This document shows positions 33,738 through 41,802 of a DNA stretch of 64,000 bases, one piece after another. Each line of letters starts with the position of its first letter. The stretch's first letter is position 1. Source of the stretch: Leifsonia sp. C5G2 (GTDB lineage: Bacteria > Actinomycetota > Actinomycetes > Actinomycetales > Microbacteriaceae); contig NZ_JABFMV010000001.1 in NCBI RefSeq assembly GCF_013359685.1, positions 190,858-254,857 on the forward strand, in the 5' to 3' direction. The notes beneath the pieces were generated by a model that searched no databases, was not told the DNA's origin, and saw nothing but the letters and a program-made list of their open reading frames with translations. The position numbers and the translations under genes were made by a program.

Positions 33738-34705
33738 CAGATCTGGTTCTCCCTGCGCTCTGCACGGTTCTGGGCGACGATGAAGAGGATCGACACGGCG
33801 ACGATGACGACGGTGAGCGCCGTCGCGATCGTGGCGCCGTATCCCACCTGCTGGCTCTGGAAGAACTCGCTGTACGAGTAGACGCTCGGCACCATGGTCG
33901 AGTTGCCGGGGCCGCCGCGGGTCAGCGTGTAGACCGGGCCGAACACCTTCAGCGCGGCGATCGTGCAGGTCAGGGTGACGACGAAGATCTCCGGCCGGAT
34001 GATGGAGACGGTGATCGAGCGGAACCGCTGGAACCAGTTGGCCCCGTCCAGCTCCGCCGCCTCGTACAGTTCGGGGTCGACCCGCTGCAGCGCGGCCATG
34101 AAGATGACGACCGGGTAACCGATCTGCACCCAGACCATGACCGCCATGATCGACAGCAGCGCCGTGTCCGGGCTGCCCAGCCAGTTGTGCGCGAACTGGC
34201 CGAGGCCGACCGTCTCGAGCATGGTGTTGAGCGCGCCGTTGTCGGGGCGCAGGATCCAGCCGATGACGATCGCGGCGATGACGACCGGCAGGATCTGCGG
34301 CAGGTAGTAGGTGGCGCGGAGGAAGCTGGCGATCCGGCCGCCGAACTTCTTGCCGATCAGGTCGAACAGCATGGCCGCGAGGATGAGGCCGACCACGGTC
34401 GGGATGACCACCATCGCGACGACCATGGCGATCGAGTTGCCGAACGAGGTCCAGAACTTGTCGTCGCCGAACAGCCGGACCCAGTTGTTCAGCCCGATGA
34501 ACTTCGGCGGGCGGATGCCGCGGTAGCTGGTGAAGCTGAGGTAGATGTTCCACACCAGCGGCACCAGGACGATGACCGTCAGCAGCACGAACCCCGGCAG
34601 CAGGTACCACCAGAACCGCCCGTGCCCTCCTCCCGGCACGAGTGCCTCACTGCCCGGTCGCTGCTGCTTGCGCCGTCCCGGCGCGCGCACGCTCACGTCG
34701 ACCAT
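33737..34705 (-). CDS. Sugar ABC importer permease (MsmF/MalF type)
   Basis: A 322-residue permease with six TMs and a cytoplasmic basic N-terminus. The EAA motif is YEAAELDGANWFQRFRSITV. AAGGAG lies upstream of the ATG. It is separated from the binding-protein gene by 117 bp containing a palindromic repeat, and overlaps the next permease gene by 1 bp. The partner and substrate inference follow from the operon: binding protein, two permeases, alpha-xylosidase. Confidence 0.94.
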   Translation of the reverse strand: MVDVSVRAPGRRKQQRPGSEALVPGGGHGRFWWYLLPGFVLLTVIVLVPLVWNIYLSFTSYRGIRPPKFIGLNNWVRLFGDDKFWTSFGNSIAMVVAMVVIPTVVGLILAAMLFDLIGKKFGGRIASFLRATYYLPQILPVVIAAIVIGWILRPDNGALNTMLETVGLGQFAHNWLGSPDTALLSIMAVMVWVQIGYPVVIFMAALQRVDPELYEAAELDGANWFQRFRSITVSIIRPEIFVVTLTCTIAALKVFGPVYTLTRGGPGNSTMVPSVYSYSEFFQSQQVGYGATIATALTVVIVAVSILFIVAQNRAERRENQI

Positions 34706-34743
34706 GCGTTCTCCTTACGTTCTCAGCGTCACGTTCTCCCGTC

Positions 34744-34811
34744 GCCATCCGCTCCGGAGTTCTTCGCCCCGACACGCCGGTCGGAGGTCGAAAAACTCAG
34801 GAGCGGATGGC
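34744..34811. repeat. Palindromic intergenic repeat, copy 1 of 3
   Basis: Two 23-bp arms (34744-34766 and 34789-34811, 21/23 complementary) with a 22-nt loop. Arm consensus: GCCAnnnGCTCCTGAGTT then nTTCG. The copy ends 11 nt from the substrate-binding-protein stop codon (minus strand), inside the operon, where it could protect the 3' end of the binding-protein mRNA or lower permease expression. Copies 2 and 3 lie at 39372 and 52474. Confidence 0.85.
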
Positions 34812-34822
34812 TTGGGAGCGGG

Positions 34823-36133
34823 TTACTGGTTCTTGATCTGGTCGACGCCGTCCTGGTACTCGGAGCCGAGCTCCTTGTTGACGGCGGCGGGATCCTTCGT
34901 GCCGTTGATGAGCTCCTGCAGGCCGGCGTTCAGCTGGTCGTAGAAGGTCGGCGTGGGCCAGTCGGGGTAGAAGGCGATGCCGTCCTCACCGGTGAGGGTG
35001 TTGAAGTTCGCGATCAGCTCCTTCGACTTCTCGTCGGTGATGTCGCTGGTCTTCGCCGCCACGGGGACGCCGCCGTTGTTGCCGATCAGCGCCTGGACCT
35101 TCGGCGTCATCGTGATGTCGATGAACTTCTCCGCGAGTCCCTTGTTCTTGGCGTTCTCCGGGATGACCCACATGTTGCCGGCCGAGCCGGGCGACAGCTT
35201 CGCGCCGGGGAAGAGGAACGTGCCCCACTGGTAGTCCTTGATCTCCGTCTGGAACCGGCCGTACCACCAGCTGCCGGAGAAGAAGATCGGGTACTTGCCG
35301 GCGATGAACGAGGTGCCCGCATCCTCGGCCTTGAGGCCCGACGCGTCCTTGGAGATGTAGCCCTTCTGCACCCAGTCGTCGACGGTCTTGGTGGCGTAGG
35401 AGAGCTCGCTGCCCTGCCAGTCCACCTTGCCCTTGTAGAGCTGGTAGTCGTCGACGAACTTCCGGTCGGCCTTGGTGAGCGCGAGCTGGTACCAGAGCTG
35501 GCCGAGCGGGTACTCGGCGGCCGACTCGGCGAGCGGGGTGACGCCGTTGTCCTTGAAGGTCTGCATCGCCTTCACCAGGTCGTCGAAGGTCTTGGGGACC
35601 TCGACGCCGTACTTCGCGAACATGTCCTTGTTGTAGTAGACCTCGACGTACTCGCCGTAGTTCGGGACGCCGTACCAGGAGCCGGAGCCCATGATGCCCT
35701 TGTCGTCGTACCGGGCGGTGGTCTGGAGGCTCGTCGCGAGCTTCTTGTCCCAGCCGTACTTCTTCACGGCGTCGTCGAGGTTGGTGAGCAGGCCCTGGCT
35801 GGCGAGGAGGCCGGCGGTGGCGTTGCCCTTGTTGTACTCGAGGATGTCGGGCGCCTGGTTGGAGTTGAGCACCTGCGAGGCGGTGGAGCGGATCTGCTCG
35901 AAGGCCTTCGCCTCGAACTTGACCTTGGCGCCGGTCTCGGACTCGAACTCCTTGATGGCCTCGTTCCAGGCCTTGCCCATGGCGGAGTCTTCGCCCTCGT
36001 AGTGCCACAGGGTGAGGGTCTTGCCCTTGCCGTCGGTGCTGTCGTCCGACGATCCGGACGAGCCGGAGCAGCCGGCCAGCATCAGCGCACCGGCGGCCAG
36101 GACGGCGCCGATCGCGAGGTGCTTCTTGCGCAT
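34823..36133 (-). CDS. Sugar-binding lipoprotein of ABC importer
   Basis: A 436-residue extracytoplasmic solute-binding protein (family 1). Lipobox MLAGC gives Cys22, followed by a Ser/Gly/Asp linker. Mature features are TLTLWHYEGEDSAMGKAWNE, PDILEYNKGN and FFSGSWWYGRF. AAGGAGG before the ATG is near perfect. The strong promoter (36211-36239) and an overlapping ROK-type operator precede it. It is the first gene of the importer-xylosidase transcript. The substrate is inferred from the downstream alpha-xylosidase. Confidence 0.94.
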   Translation of the reverse strand: MRKKHLAIGAVLAAGALMLAGCSGSSGSSDDSTDGKGKTLTLWHYEGEDSAMGKAWNEAIKEFESETGAKVKFEAKAFEQIRSTASQVLNSNQAPDILEYNKGNATAGLLASQGLLTNLDDAVKKYGWDKKLATSLQTTARYDDKGIMGSGSWYGVPNYGEYVEVYYNKDMFAKYGVEVPKTFDDLVKAMQTFKDNGVTPLAESAAEYPLGQLWYQLALTKADRKFVDDYQLYKGKVDWQGSELSYATKTVDDWVQKGYISKDASGLKAEDAGTSFIAGKYPIFFSGSWWYGRFQTEIKDYQWGTFLFPGAKLSPGSAGNMWVIPENAKNKGLAEKFIDITMTPKVQALIGNNGGVPVAAKTSDITDEKSKELIANFNTLTGEDGIAFYPDWPTPTFYDQLNAGLQELINGTKDPAAVNKELGSEYQDGVDQIKNQ

Positions 36134-36195
36134 CTGTTACCTCCTTGTAGTGGAGTGGACGCGCGTTTGCAGGCCTCGCAGCCACTCCGATGCAT

Positions 36196-36216
36196 TTTGT
36201 TGACGAACACAACATA
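36196..36216. promoter_or_regulatory. ROK/XylR-like operator of the importer operon
   Basis: Half-sites TTTGTTG (36196-36202) and CAACATA (36210-36216) form an inverted repeat with a 7-bp spacer and 6/7 arm match. The right half covers the -10 hexamer of the importer promoter. The same half-site occurs at xylA (49672-49688). Two ROK repressors are encoded within 7 kb. Confidence 0.55.
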
Positions 36217-36239
36217 AGCGACGTCCGAGGCGATTGCAA
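36211..36239 (-). promoter_or_regulatory. Promoter of the importer-xylosidase operon
   Basis: On the minus strand TTGCAA (36234-36239), 17 bp, then TATGTT (36211-36216), a good sigma-70 promoter about 80 bp upstream of the binding-protein ATG. This is one of the few AT-rich patches in the window. Confidence 0.7.
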
Positions 36240-36331
36240 GTTCGTTTTTCGATGCAGAACCGCATGTTTGAAAGGGAAGGAAGTTAGTTCTCGGCAACAA
36301 CAATCGCCGCACCAGCGCGGCAGGCGAGGTG

Positions 36332-37534
36332 TCAGGCGGCGGCGAGAGCGCGCGCCGGGTCCGCGATCAGCTCGGAGAAGACCAGCTCGGCCGCCCCGAT
36401 GAGCAGCTGGTCCGCGCCGAGCGCCGCCTCCGCCACCACGACCCCCTCGCGCGAGGAGTGCACCACCTCGGCGAGCAGGTCCGCAGCTCCGTGGGCCCGG
36501 GCGCCGCGGTACAGCGCGGCCAGGAATCCGCCGAGCACCAGCAGCGACGGGTTGAAGACATTCACGGCGTTCCTGGCCGCGATCTGCAGCATCCGGTAGT
36601 CCCGCTCGATCACGGCGAGCGCACCGGCGTCGCCGGTCGCCACCAGCCGGTCGGCGAGGGCCGACGCGTCGGGGGAGGCAAGACCTACGGAGGCCAGCAG
36701 CTCCGCCTGGGTGACCTCGGCCTCCAGACAGCCGTACGACCCGCAGGAGCAGTGCCGGCCGTCGGTGCGCACCAGGGTGTGGCCGAACTCCCCCGCGTAG
36801 CCCGCCGCGCCGGTCAGCAGCCGGCCGCCGCCGACCGCGCCGCCGCCGATGCCCGAGGCGCCGCCGATCATGTACACCAAGTCGTCGACCCCGCGTCCCG
36901 CGCCGAAGGCGCTCTCGGCCCGCAGGCCCAGCACGGCGGCGTTCGCCGCCCACGCGCGATGGCCGGTCGCTTGCGACAGCATCGCGGCGAGCGGCTCGTC
37001 CACCCAGCCGAAGTGCGTCGCCTCCCGCACCATGCCGTCCGACAGGCGCACCTGCCCGGGAACGGCCACGCCGATGCCGGCGACGCGGATGCCGGTCTCG
37101 CCCGCGAGCATGCCCGCGATCCCGGCCGACGCCAGCGTGACGGTCTCCGCCGCGGAGCGGGCCGAGGCCGTCTCCACGCGGACCCGCTTCAGCACGCGGC
37201 CACCGAGCGCGACGAGTCCGACGATGACCGCATCCACCTCGGGGTTCACCGCGATCGCCGCGACCCCGTCGCTCGCCCGGACGACGGGGCTCGGCCGTCC
37301 GGCCCGCCCGCCGCCGGGCGTTTCGTCGACCTCGACGAGCCCAAGCCCGGCCAGCTCGGCGACCAGGTCGCCGACCGTCGAGCGGTTCAGCCCGGTCAGC
37401 CGGGTCAGGTCGCTGCGCGACAGGGCACCATCGCGGTGCACCAGCCCGAGCACGGTCGCCAGGTTGCTGCGGCGCAGCGCATCCGTGGCTCCGCCCGACG
37501 CCGGGCGCACCGTGCTCAGGTCGGAAGCGGTCAT
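36332..37534 (-). CDS. ROK family transcriptional repressor (XylR-type)
   Basis: A 400-residue paralogue of the ROK protein at 29298-30476. The wHTH spans about residues 22-75 (TRLTGLNRSTVGDLVAELAGLG); the ROK domain has AAGYAGEFGHTL and zinc motif CSCGSYGCLE. It lies upstream of the importer operon on the same strand with its own stop about 200 bp before the binding-protein start, so it could control that promoter. It could also serve the ThuA/oxidoreductase genes upstream of it, from which it is separated by only 34 bp. Confidence 0.92.
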   Translation of the reverse strand: MTASDLSTVRPASGGATDALRRSNLATVLGLVHRDGALSRSDLTRLTGLNRSTVGDLVAELAGLGLVEVDETPGGGRAGRPSPVVRASDGVAAIAVNPEVDAVIVGLVALGGRVLKRVRVETASARSAAETVTLASAGIAGMLAGETGIRVAGIGVAVPGQVRLSDGMVREATHFGWVDEPLAAMLSQATGHRAWAANAAVLGLRAESAFGAGRGVDDLVYMIGGASGIGGGAVGGGRLLTGAAGYAGEFGHTLVRTDGRHCSCGSYGCLEAEVTQAELLASVGLASPDASALADRLVATGDAGALAVIERDYRMLQIAARNAVNVFNPSLLVLGGFLAALYRGARAHGAADLLAEVVHSSREGVVVAEAALGADQLLIGAAELVFSELIADPARALAAA

Positions 37535-37568
37535 GGAATGACCATAACGTGCGCCGACAGGGCGGGCG

Positions 37569-38666
37569 TCACCACGTCTCGGGCCGCGCCCCCGCGGGCA
37601 CCGGCGCCGGTCGGTCGACCGTCGACGTCAACTCGACCACCGCGTGCGTCGACCCCGCACGGATCACGGACTCCATGATCTCGAGCACGTGGAAGGCCAC
37701 CTCGCCCGAGGCCCGGTGCGGCCGGTCCGTCTCGATCGCGCGCGCCAGATCGGCCAGGCCGTAGCCGCGGCCGGCGTCCGCGTAACCCGCCAGCGGGGCG
37801 ACCTCGCGGAACTCCCGGTCGTCGGCCGTCGCCAGGTGCACGGTGTCCGAGAACATGTTCGGGTCGGGAACGGCGATCGTGCCCGACGTCCCGTACACCT
37901 CGAACTTCGGCGTCTGCGTCGCCCAGACCTCGAACGACACGGTCACGGTCGAGATGACGCCGGAGGCGTGCTCCAGGATCGCGGTGACGTGCGTGTCCAC
38001 GTCCACCGGGATGGTGGAGCCGGCGAGCGGGCCCGTCGCGACCCGGCGCTCCCGAGTCGACCGGCCGGTCGCGCCGGAGACGCGGACGACCGGGCCGAAG
38101 AACTGCACCAGGCTGGTCAGGTAGTACGGGCCCATGTCGAACAGCGGACCTCCGCCCGGCTGGTAGTAGAACGCGGGGGCGGGATGCCACAGCTCGTGTC
38201 CCGGCGCGCTCCAGGCGACCGCGGCGGCCACCGGGTCGCCGATCCGCCCGTCGTCCAGCAGGGCGCGGGCGGTCTGCACGCCCGTCCCGAGCACGGTGTC
38301 GGGCGCGCAGCCCACCCGCAGTCCGCGCTCGGCGGCGTGCTGCAGCACGGGCGCCGCCTCCGCCGTCGAGAGGGCCAGCGGCTTCTCGCCGTAGACGTGC
38401 TTGCCCGCGGCGAGCGCGCGCAGGGCGACCTCGGCGTGGGCCTGCGGGATGGTCAGGTTGAGCACCGCGTCCACCCGCTCGTCGGTGAGGAGGTCGTCGA
38501 CGGAGAGGGCGACGACGCCCTGCTCGGCGGCCACCGCGGACGCGCGGTCGAGGTCCAGGTCGGCGACGGCCGTCAGCCGCAGGTTCGGCAGCTGCGGGAA
38601 GTGCTCGAAGTACTGGCGGCTGATGACGCCGACCCCGACGACTCCGATGTTCAGCGGGCGGCCCAC
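37569..38666 (-). CDS. Gfo/Idh/MocA family oxidoreductase
   Basis: A 365-residue NAD(P)-dependent sugar oxidoreductase. The Rossmann start is PLNIGVVGVGVISRQYFEHF, and the cofactor/catalytic motif is AGKHVYGEKPLAL. The C-terminal domain has GGGPLFDMGPYYLTSLVQFFG. The GTG at 38666 has GAGAGGGGG upstream and overlaps the end of the ThuA gene by 16 bp, so the two are coupled. The pairing with ThuA recalls ThuAB sugar-oxidation modules, in which 3-keto sugars are formed; applying that here is inference. Confidence 0.9.
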   Translation of the reverse strand: MGRPLNIGVVGVGVISRQYFEHFPQLPNLRLTAVADLDLDRASAVAAEQGVVALSVDDLLTDERVDAVLNLTIPQAHAEVALRALAAGKHVYGEKPLALSTAEAAPVLQHAAERGLRVGCAPDTVLGTGVQTARALLDDGRIGDPVAAAVAWSAPGHELWHPAPAFYYQPGGGPLFDMGPYYLTSLVQFFGPVVRVSGATGRSTRERRVATGPLAGSTIPVDVDTHVTAILEHASGVISTVTVSFEVWATQTPKFEVYGTSGTIAVPDPNMFSDTVHLATADDREFREVAPLAGYADAGRGYGLADLARAIETDRPHRASGEVAFHVLEIMESVIRAGSTHAVVELTSTVDRPAPVPAGARPETW

Positions 38667-39343
38667 AGCATCCCCCTCTCGATGATGGTGCGCACAGGCC
38701 GGCTCTCGACGATCTCCAGCCGGTGGCCGGGAGCCGAGACGAAGATGCGGCCCTTCCCCCACTGGCGGGTCCAGATCGCCGGGGCGGTGACCGGACGGTT
38801 CCACGCGTCCCACGGTCGCACCTCCTGGGTGGTCGTGGCGAGCACGTCGTTGTACTCGTCGCTCAGCACCCAGTACTGCTCGGTGACCAGGTCGAAGTCG
38901 TCGAGCCCTGAGGTGATGGGATGCGTCTTGCCGTACTCGGTGATGTGCACGGTGTACGGGATGTAGTTGTCGGACTGCTCGCCGACGCGCTCGGCCGGGT
39001 CCTTGCCCGCGTGGTGGGCGAACTGGCCGCCGATCATGTGCAGGTAGTCGGCGTTGTTGCGGTACGAGTCGGCGATGCCGCCGTGCCAGCCGGCCATGCC
39101 GGTGCCGTTCAGGACGGCCTTCTGGAGGCCGCGGAACTCGGCGTCCTCGATCGTGTTCATGGTGTTCACCTGCACGATGAGGTCGACCGTCGCCATGTAG
39201 TCCTCGTCGGCGTAGACGGCGGTCCCCTCCTCGACGCGCACGTCGAATCCGTTGTCGCGCAGGAAGGGGCGGAACAGGTCCGTCGTCTCCACGGGCATGT
39301 GCCCGTCCCATCCCCCGCGCACCATCACTGCCTGCCTGCTCAT
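38651..39343 (-). CDS. ThuA domain protein (trehalose-utilisation type)
   Basis: A 230-residue ThuA-like, class-I-glutamine-amidotransferase-fold protein. Visible family features are VRGGWDGHMP at the start, DLIVQVNTMN, GTGMAGWHGGIADSYRNN and the Thr/His-rich VTAPAIWTRQWGKGRIFVS. The ATG at 39343 is set by GGAAGGAAAGC; an upstream in-frame ATG lacks a site. It overlaps the next Gfo/Idh/MocA gene by 16 bp. In rhizobia ThuA works with the ThuB oxidoreductase on trehalose and related disaccharides; the substrate here is unknown. Confidence 0.88.
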   Translation of the reverse strand: MSRQAVMVRGGWDGHMPVETTDLFRPFLRDNGFDVRVEEGTAVYADEDYMATVDLIVQVNTMNTIEDAEFRGLQKAVLNGTGMAGWHGGIADSYRNNADYLHMIGGQFAHHAGKDPAERVGEQSDNYIPYTVHITEYGKTHPITSGLDDFDLVTEQYWVLSDEYNDVLATTTQEVRPWDAWNRPVTAPAIWTRQWGKGRIFVSAPGHRLEIVESRPVRTIIERGMLWAAR

Positions 39344-39371
39344 GCTTTCCTTCCGGTTGCTCACGTTCGAC

Positions 39372-39438
39372 GCCATCGCCTCCTGAGTTGTTCGCGTCCG
39401 CGACGGCGTGTCGCTCGAAGAACTCAGGAGCTGATGGC
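39372..39438. repeat. Palindromic intergenic repeat, copy 2 of 3
   Basis: Arms 39372-39394 and 39416-39438 (20/23 complementary) with a 21-nt loop. The copy ends 14 nt from the oxidoreductase stop codon and lies between that gene and ThuA, both on the minus strand. The core CTCCTGAGTT / AACTCAGGAG is identical to copies 1 and 3. Confidence 0.85.
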
Positions 39439-39452
39439 TTGGGGGTGGGGGG

Positions 39453-40640
39453 TTACGGGATCGGGGTCCAGGCGGACGAGGCGTCGGCGCTGCGCTCGAC
39501 GGCGTCCAGGACGCGCTGGATGTGGAGGCCGTCGGCGAAGGACGGCTCGGGATCGGCGTCCGCGGCGATCGCGGTGACGAAGTCGACCACTTCGTGGCTG
39601 AACGCGTGCTCGTAGCCGATGGCGTGGCCGGTGGGCCACCAGTTGGCCATGTACGGGTGCTCCGGCTCGGTGGCGATGATGCGCGTGAAGCCCTGCTCGC
39701 CCGCGGGGGCGGTCGCGTCGTAGAACTCGAGCTCGTTCATCCGCTCCAGGTCGAACGCGATGGCGCCGCGCGAGCCGCTCAGCTCGATGCGGAGCGCGTT
39801 CTTGCGTCCCGTCGCATAGCGGGTGGCCTCGAAGCCGCCGATCGCGCCGTCCGCCGCGCCGCCGGCGAGTCGCGCGGTGAACCAGGCGGCGTCGTCGACG
39901 GTGACCCGACCGCGCTCGGCGGAGGCGGTTCCCGAGAGCCCGACGCCCTCGGCGAGCAGCGGGCGCTCCTCGACGAAGGTGGCGAGTGTGCCCGAGACGC
40001 CGGTCAGGCGCGAGCCGGTCAGGTGCTCGACCAGGTCGACGGCGTGCGCGCCGATGTCGCCGAGGGAGCCGGACCCGGCGAGCGACTTGTCGAGCCGCCA
40101 GGTCATCGGGCCGTCCTCGTCGCGCAGCCAGTCCTGGAGGTAGAGGGCGCGCACCTGGCGGATCTCGCCGAGCCGCCCATCCCGCACCAGGGTCCGCGCC
40201 AGCCCGATCGCGGGGACGCGACGGTAGCTGAACCCGACCATCGAGCGGATGCCGCGCTCCGCGGCGCGCTCGGCGACGACGGTCATCGCCTCGGCCTCCT
40301 CGACCGTGTTGGCGAGCGGCTTCTCGCAGAGCACGTGCTTCCCGGCCTCCAGTGCGGCGATCGCGATCTCGGCGTGGCTGTCGCCGGGCGTGCAGATGTC
40401 GATCACGTCGATGTCCGGATCGCCGACGACGGTGCGCCAGTCGGTCTCGGCCCGCTGCCAGCCGAAGCGGACGCGGGCCTCCTCGACCCGGGCGGCGTCG
40501 CGCCCGACGATGACCGCGAGTTCCGGCTCGTACGGCAGGTCGAAGAAGCGGGGCGCGGTGCGCCAGCCCTGCGAGTGGGCAGCGCCCATGAACCCGTAGC
40601 CGATCGTCGCGACCCGCAGCCGCGGCTTGTCGTCGGTCAT
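39453..40640 (-). CDS. Gfo/Idh/MocA family oxidoreductase
   Basis: A 395-residue oxidoreductase, a distant relative of the one at 37569-38666. The Rossmann motif is VATIGYGFMGAAHSQGW, and EKP is in HVLCEKPLANTVEE. The substrate-domain segment is SGSLGDIGAHAVDLVEHLTG. It heads the minus-strand run oxidoreductase, ThuA, oxidoreductase and ROK. CGAAA-type direct repeats lie in its upstream region next to a LacI gene, which may regulate it. Substrate (a sugar or inositol-like polyol) not determined. Confidence 0.9.
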   Translation of the reverse strand: MTDDKPRLRVATIGYGFMGAAHSQGWRTAPRFFDLPYEPELAVIVGRDAARVEEARVRFGWQRAETDWRTVVGDPDIDVIDICTPGDSHAEIAIAALEAGKHVLCEKPLANTVEEAEAMTVVAERAAERGIRSMVGFSYRRVPAIGLARTLVRDGRLGEIRQVRALYLQDWLRDEDGPMTWRLDKSLAGSGSLGDIGAHAVDLVEHLTGSRLTGVSGTLATFVEERPLLAEGVGLSGTASAERGRVTVDDAAWFTARLAGGAADGAIGGFEATRYATGRKNALRIELSGSRGAIAFDLERMNELEFYDATAPAGEQGFTRIIATEPEHPYMANWWPTGHAIGYEHAFSHEVVDFVTAIAADADPEPSFADGLHIQRVLDAVERSADASSAWTPIP

Positions 40641-40696
40641 CCTCGCCCTCCGTCTCCGTCGATCCCGTGGCGACGCTAGTTCGCGTCGCGGAGGGC

Positions 40697-40730
40697 GGGC
40701 AAGTTTCGGGGGGAGGTTGGAAAACTTTCG
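40697..40730 (-). promoter_or_regulatory. Direct repeats before oxidoreductase gene
   Basis: On the minus strand CGAAAGTTTTCC (40719-40730) and CGAAACTTGCCC (40697-40708) repeat with a 22-bp period. CGAAA half-sites are typical of LacI-family sugar operators, and a LacI gene ends directly beside them at 40731. Confidence 0.35.
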
Positions 40731-41735
40731 TCAGGCGGGCGGCGCTGCGGTCGAGCCGCGCTCGATCAGCGTGGTCGCCAGCTCCAGCCGGGGGTTCTCG
40801 ACCTCCCCCGCACGAAGGCGCAACGCCAGTCGGGTCGCCTCCTCCGCCATCTCCTGCAGCGGCTGCCGCACCGTGGTCAGCGGCGGCCGCGCCCATGACG
40901 CTGACGGCGCGTCGTCGAACCCGACGACGGACACGTCGCGCGGAACGTCCAGCCCGAGCGCGAACGCGGCGTCGCAGACGCCGAGCGCCTGCATGTCGTT
41001 GCCGCACACGATCGCCGTGGGGCGGTCGGGGCCGGCCAGCAGCCTCCGTCCCTCCCGTTCGCCGTCGGCCCGCGAGAACCCGGCGGCACGGGCTCGGCCC
41101 GGGATGCGGACGCCCGCCTCGTTCAGCGCCGACTCGTACCCGGCGAGGCGCGCACGGGAGCAGAGCATGTCGGCCGGGCCGCCGATCGCCGCGATCCGGG
41201 TGTGGCCCAGCGCGAGCAGGTGCCGGGTCGCGGCGACGCCGCCCGCCCAGTTGGTCGCGCCGATGGCCGGGACGTCCGGCGGCGGATCGCCCGCCGGGTC
41301 CACGACCACGAACGGGATGTTCCGCGTGCGCAGCTGGCGGCGGTGGTCCGCGGTCAGGTTCGAGAACTGCAGCACGATCGCCACGGGCTTCCTGCGCAGG
41401 ACGCCGGTGATCAGCTCGTCCCCGACGGCGTGGTAGTCGCCGATCGTCGAGAGCGTCAGGGCGAGTCCGTTCTCGCGGCTCACCCGCTCCACCCCGCGGA
41501 TCACGGCGACGGACCACTCGCTCGCCAGGTTCTCGATCACGAGCTCGACGGTCTCGCCGCGCTCGGCATCCACACCCCGCCGGGCGTAGCCGGAGTCGTG
41601 CAGCAGCTCCTCCACGCGCCGCCGGGTCACGGCCGACACCCCCGGCCGGCCGTTCAGCACCTTGGACACCGTGGACAGCGAGACGGAGGCCTCGCGCGCG
41701 ATCGCCTCCAGCGTCGGACGGGTGGGAGCGGGCAT
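40731..41735 (-). CDS. LacI family regulator
   Basis: A 334-residue repressor. The HTH is LEAIAREASVSLSTVSKVLN (residues 8-27), and the periplasmic-binding-like domain ends with SVVGFDDAPSASWARPPLTT and RQPLQEM. The ATG at 41735 (MPAPTRPT) places the HTH at the usual distance. It is divergent from the CE7 esterase gene with 67 bp between, so it probably represses that gene, and perhaps the oxidoreductase on its other side. Confidence 0.93.
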   Translation of the reverse strand: MPAPTRPTLEAIAREASVSLSTVSKVLNGRPGVSAVTRRRVEELLHDSGYARRGVDAERGETVELVIENLASEWSVAVIRGVERVSRENGLALTLSTIGDYHAVGDELITGVLRRKPVAIVLQFSNLTADHRRQLRTRNIPFVVVDPAGDPPPDVPAIGATNWAGGVAATRHLLALGHTRIAAIGGPADMLCSRARLAGYESALNEAGVRIPGRARAAGFSRADGEREGRRLLAGPDRPTAIVCGNDMQALGVCDAAFALGLDVPRDVSVVGFDDAPSASWARPPLTTVRQPLQEMAEEATRLALRLRAGEVENPRLELATTLIERGSTAAPPA

Positions 41736-41802
41736 GCAGCCACTGTGCCACAATGACGCCCACGCTCCCCCACGAACGAAACCCCCTCCGAAAGCGAGAC
41801 CG

